Shown in pieces: positions 49,534 to 50,540 of a DNA stretch of 50,540 nt. The translations under genes and the position numbers were made by a program. The stretch spans positions 1 through 50,540 of the forward strand of contig JAFQON010000022.1 in the NCBI GenBank assembly GCA_017403185.1, written 5' to 3'. Below the pieces are notes generated by a model. The model searched no databases, had not been told where the DNA came from, and saw only the letters and a list, made by a program, of their open reading frames with translations. Each line of letters begins with the position of its first letter. Positions within the stretch are counted from its first letter, which is position 1. Source of the stretch: Clostridia bacterium (GTDB lineage: Bacteria; Bacillota; Clostridia; Oscillospirales; Acutalibacteraceae).

Positions 49534-49552
49534 ATATCTTTTTGCAATATGG
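49534..49552. other. Prophage right attachment site (attR)
   Basis: The phage arm ATATCTTTTTGCAAT (49534-49548) runs into the shared core TATGG (49548-49552), then host cotJC (CGGACCGGACGGC). It pairs with attL (13262-13289). Joining the two phage arms gives a near-perfect inverted repeat around the core. Confidence 0.85.
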
Positions 49553-49676
49553 CGGACCGGACGGCGAGCTTGGTGCTTCACTGCGTTATCTGAGCCAGAG
49601 ATTTGCCATGCCTTACGATGAACTTAAGGGGCTTCTGACAGATGTAGGTACATCAGTTGTACTATGGTCCCTTTGA
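49548..49676 (+). pseudogene. cotJC: cotJC, middle fragment between two mobile elements
   Basis: In frame with the 5' fragment at 13178: it encodes YGGPDGELGASLRYLSQRFA, then MPYDELKGLLTDVGT. This matches CotJC (Bacillus: QYGGADGELAAALRYLNQRY ... GLLTDIGTEEFAHLE). After GT the family needs EE(F/L)AHLE, but the sequence reads SVVLWSL and stops at 49676, so the rest of the gene has been displaced beyond the window by a second insertion. The host part is about 34 codons (to about 49,651). Confidence 0.9.
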
Positions 49677-50540
49677 GCATTTTCAGCTTCATTCTCGGAC
49701 ACTTCTTTCACACATTGTTCGGCTTTAGGATAAAAAGAAGAACCTGCCGCCGTTGCAACGGAAGATAATGCAAATTTCCATTTAAACGGCAGCAGGTTTA
49801 ATTTTACTGTTATTATGTTGTCTTTTGATACGGTCATCGACTCAAGTATCTGTTTTATGAACTCATCATTGTTCTCACCTGAAGTGAGTATTGCTTTTGC
49901 ATACGCAACGCACTCGGCGATTATTTCATCTTTTTTCTCTCGGTCAAGAGTGTTGGCAACACAGCTCTGAAGCTCGGTTTTAAGGCTTTTGATTTCACCG
50001 TCAAGCTGAACGGACATTTCTTTGAATTCTTCTCTTGTTATGCACTTGTCGAGATACAAATCCACAAGAGCTTTTCTGCGTTCGGTTTTCTTGTTGAACT
50101 GCTCTTTTTTACGCTCAAAATCGTTGTTGTCGCTTTGCAAAAACACCTCTTCAAGCTGTTTTTTCAGCAACGAAAGAAATCTGTATTTATCGGCGGTCAT
50201 CATTTCAATGACACTTGCCATAATGTTTTTCAGGTCATCGTGAGCAATATGGTCTGTCGAACAGCCTACCTCTTTGCCTGTCACGGAATCAATATGCTTT
50301 CTCTTTCCGTTTTGCCTTCGGTTATAGCATTGCCAGTATTTGAAATAATTACCGCTTCTCAACTTTTTATTATGAAACACAAAGCTTGAACCGCATTCCT
50401 CGCAGGTGATTTTACCCGAGAAACAATAACGGTTGCCGAGCTTTTTCTTTTGCTCATCACTCGGAGAACGGCGTTCAAGCTCCTTCTGAGTCAGCTCAAA
50501 AAGCTCACGGCTGATAATCGGTTCGTGGTGGTCACGGATA
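49613..50540 (-). CDS. Large serine recombinase of the second element, 5'-incomplete
   Basis: About 309 C-terminal residues are in the window. The frame is open across the right window edge. Visible parts: the end of the recombinase domain (DHHEPIISRELFELTQKELE), a zinc ribbon (FSGKITCEECGSSFVFHNKK, then CYNRRQNGKRKH and GCSTDH), and a long coiled coil (about 50,000-50,180). The last 13 or so codons (DVPTSVRSPLSSS) are the reverse strand of cotJC, so the present C-terminus and stop codon are supplied by the host gene. The catalytic serine domain is outside the window. Confidence 0.88.
   Translation of the reverse strand, partial: IRDHHEPIISRELFELTQKELERRSPSDEQKKKLGNRYCFSGKITCEECGSSFVFHNKKLRSGNYFKYWQCYNRRQNGKRKHIDSVTGKEVGCSTDHIAHDDLKNIMASVIEMMTADKYRFLSLLKKQLEEVFLQSDNNDFERKKEQFNKKTERRKALVDLYLDKCITREEFKEMSVQLDGEIKSLKTELQSCVANTLDREKKDEIIAECVAYAKAILTSGENNDEFIKQILESMTVSKDNIITVKLNLLPFKWKFALSSVATAAGSSFYPKAEQCVKEVSENEAENAQRDHSTTDVPTSVRSPLSSS
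49640..50540 (-). mobile_element. Second serine-recombinase element inserted in cotJC (left end only)
   Basis: The host sequence GATGTAGGTAC (49641-49651) is followed by non-CotJC DNA holding a leftward large serine recombinase. The junction region reads GATGTAGGTACATC, with GATGTA/TACATC arms. The element continues past the window end, so its type (phage, ICE or IME) is unknown. Its junction is about 100 bp from attR of the first prophage. Confidence 0.8.

Larger units (their letters stand above)
13262..49552. mobile_element. Siphovirus-like prophage integrated in cotJC
   Basis: A complete-looking 36.3-kb prophage with serine recombinase, repressor, early/replication genes, DGR cassette, terminase-portal-capsid, minor capsid and tail genes, a long tape measure protein and lysis genes. 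The boundaries are fixed by the split host gene (QYGG at both junctions) and by inverted-repeat arms that recombine into a symmetric attP. All lytic genes run leftward; recombinase, cargo and repressor run rightward. Structural genes are uninterrupted, so the phage may be inducible. The DGR lacks a visible RT and the Dam-like gene has an odd start, which are signs of some decay. Confidence 0.93.

Noticed and set aside
1-50540. CRISPR arrays, rRNA genes or tyrosine integrase.
   Set aside because: No regular direct-repeat/spacer pattern, no rRNA-like sequence and no tyrosine-recombinase motifs were seen; the site-specific recombinases here are both large serine enzymes.

Overview
The window looks like a chromosome segment of an anaerobic, spore-forming Clostridia bacterium, probably a gut Oscillospiraceae/Ruminococcaceae-type organism. 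The evidence is an oxygen-sensitive class III ribonucleotide reductase, a cotJ spore-coat operon, AGGAGG-type ribosome binding sites and typical low-GC Firmicutes phage families. The species cannot be named from the sequence.

Host left arm (1-13,266): the 3' end of an IS3-family element, a tandem-TIR/Sel1/TPR protein, a cell-wall amidase, a class III RNR regulon (nrdG; nrdD-trxB) with NrdR boxes at both promoters, a GtrA-like membrane protein, a nucleoside-salvage operon (HAD phosphatase-deoC-deoD-cdd-deoA), then cotJA-cotJB-cotJC.

Prophage (about 13,262-49,552, 36.3 kb): cotJC is cut after codon 30 (SQYGG) by a siphovirus-like prophage. The gene resumes in frame at 49,548, and the two junctions share TATGG. 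Joining the junctions rebuilds a near-perfect inverted-repeat attP. From the right end inward the element holds: a large serine recombinase (+), two lysogeny cargo genes and a Cro/CI-type repressor (+), a switch region near 45.1 kb, and then one long leftward series. That series comprises early and replication genes, a diversity-generating-retroelement (DGR) cassette, an HUH replication protein and SSB, a late regulator, a tRNA-Gln, terminase, portal, a MuF-like toxin with a possible immunity gene, head, tail, and a holin-endolysin fusion.

Right edge (49,553-50,540): about 100 bp more of cotJC follow, and cotJC is then broken again (...LLTDVGT|) by a second element. That element's own large serine recombinase reads leftward and ends inside cotJC. 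One coat gene therefore carries two integrated elements about 100 bp apart.

The two most notable systems are: (1) cotJC split by two serine-recombinase elements, resembling sporulation-gene intervening elements that are excised in the mother cell; and (2) a DGR-like cassette with two C-type-lectin-like target genes, an Avd-like gene and a 76-bp template repeat. All 11 differences between the template and one variable repeat, and 9 of 11 in the other, fall at template adenines, yet no reverse transcriptase is visible in the window. A broken gene directly downstream of the template suggests the RT was deleted, leaving the cassette frozen or dependent on an RT elsewhere in the cell.
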